Made by a program: the position numbers and the translations under genes
Assembly (NCBI RefSeq): GCF_001427665.1
Contig: NZ_LMHC01000001.1
Span: 317,804 to 381,803 of the forward strand
Reading direction: 5' to 3'
From: Caulobacter sp. Root655
GTDB lineage: Bacteria; Pseudomonadota; Alphaproteobacteria; Caulobacterales; Caulobacteraceae
DNA: 64,000 nt
Notes under the pieces: model-generated
Databases searched by the model: none
What the model saw: the letters and a program-made list of their open reading frames with translations, nothing else
Told to the model about the DNA's origin: nothing
In this document: piece by piece, positions 63,930 through 64,000 of the stretch
Numbering within the stretch: the first letter of the stretch is position 1
Layout: every line of letters starts with the position of its first letter

Positions 63930-64000
63930 TTACACCCTGTCCGACCGGAGCACCGCCAGGATGTCGTCCGCTGTTCCACCCGGATCGGCCAGGACCTGCG
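63930..64000 (-). CDS. C-terminal end of an unidentified gene
   Basis: On the minus strand a frame open from the window edge reads QVLADPGGTADDILAVLRSDRV and stops with TAA at 63930-63932. Only 22 residues are visible, so the product cannot be named. The stop next to a hairpin repeat supports a real gene end. Confidence 0.5.
   Translation of the reverse strand, partial: QVLADPGGTADDILAVLRSDRV

Overview
The window looks like a chromosomal segment of a Caulobacter-like alphaproteobacterium. The DNA is GC-rich, the proteins read as Caulobacterales types, a dnaN-recF-gyrB cluster lies near hrcA-grpE, an alphaproteobacterial LexA box (GTTC-N7-GTTC) precedes comM, and several families of palindromic intergenic repeats recur. 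Most of the window is ordinary core genome: purine, pyrimidine and arginine synthesis (purH behind a ZTP riboswitch, pyrF, argG), pentose phosphate metabolism (rpe), rRNA and tRNA maturation or modification (rsmB, rsmI, rlmN, rph), replication (gyrB, recF, dnaN), heat shock (hrcA-grpE), redox functions (gshB, msrA, a GST) and membrane transport.

Layout. 1-6641: UMF1 transporter end, DUF418 protein, an alpha/beta hydrolase bracketed by inverted palindromic elements, purH with its riboswitch, and a heparinase II/III-like protein. 6651-15270: rpe, rsmB, an SDHAF4-like protein, pyrF, marC, an SDR, an MFS exporter, a cation/proton antiporter and an Rrf2 regulator. 15458-21564: kup with a coupled small membrane protein, argG, a lipoprotein pair and a MarR-GNAT fusion. 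21950-29850: the standout region, described below. 29860-35647: gyrB, recF, a newly called 51-residue membrane protein, dnaN and msrA. 35743-49874: LMW-PTP, grpE/hrcA, rph, a low-GC HNH cassette, a DUF2975/XRE operon, rdgB-hemW-rsmI-yraN-sirB1-like, an OhrR-like regulator with DUF308 protein, gshB and comM. 49875-51600: a lower-GC accessory patch with two unrecognised genes. 51619-64000: a MerR-ATPase fusion facing fabV, LysR facing an MBL hydrolase, an OmpA-like lipoprotein, a 2OG oxygenase, a TadG-like protein with inserted modules, an M2 peptidase, rlmN and an NTF2-like protein.

The most interesting system is an RNA quality-control and repair island on the minus strand. An operon encodes a Ro60 orthologue (TROVE plus vWA), a small HTH protein, Hen1 and Pnkp. 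Upstream of it I find four tandem RNAs sharing a Y-RNA-like architecture: paired ends, then an internal loop of constant sequence, then a second stem. Two carry tRNA-mimic heads in permuted order (T arm, then an acceptor helix closed by a GCAA tetraloop, then D arm), and one keeps an anticodon-like hairpin with loop CUCAUAA. Three promoters (TTGCAY, 17 bp, TATNNN), each overlapping the same inverted repeat, precede the first RNA, the other three RNAs and the rsr operon. This suggests one regulon in which Ro60 and tRNA-like Y RNAs handle damaged RNA, and Pnkp/Hen1 repair and 2'-O-methylate it. The RNA folds and promoters are read by eye. The protein assignments rest on clear motifs.

Other regulatory signals include a LexA box before comM, dyads at the MFS, OhrR-like, MerR and 2OG-oxygenase genes, and a strong hairpin before argG.
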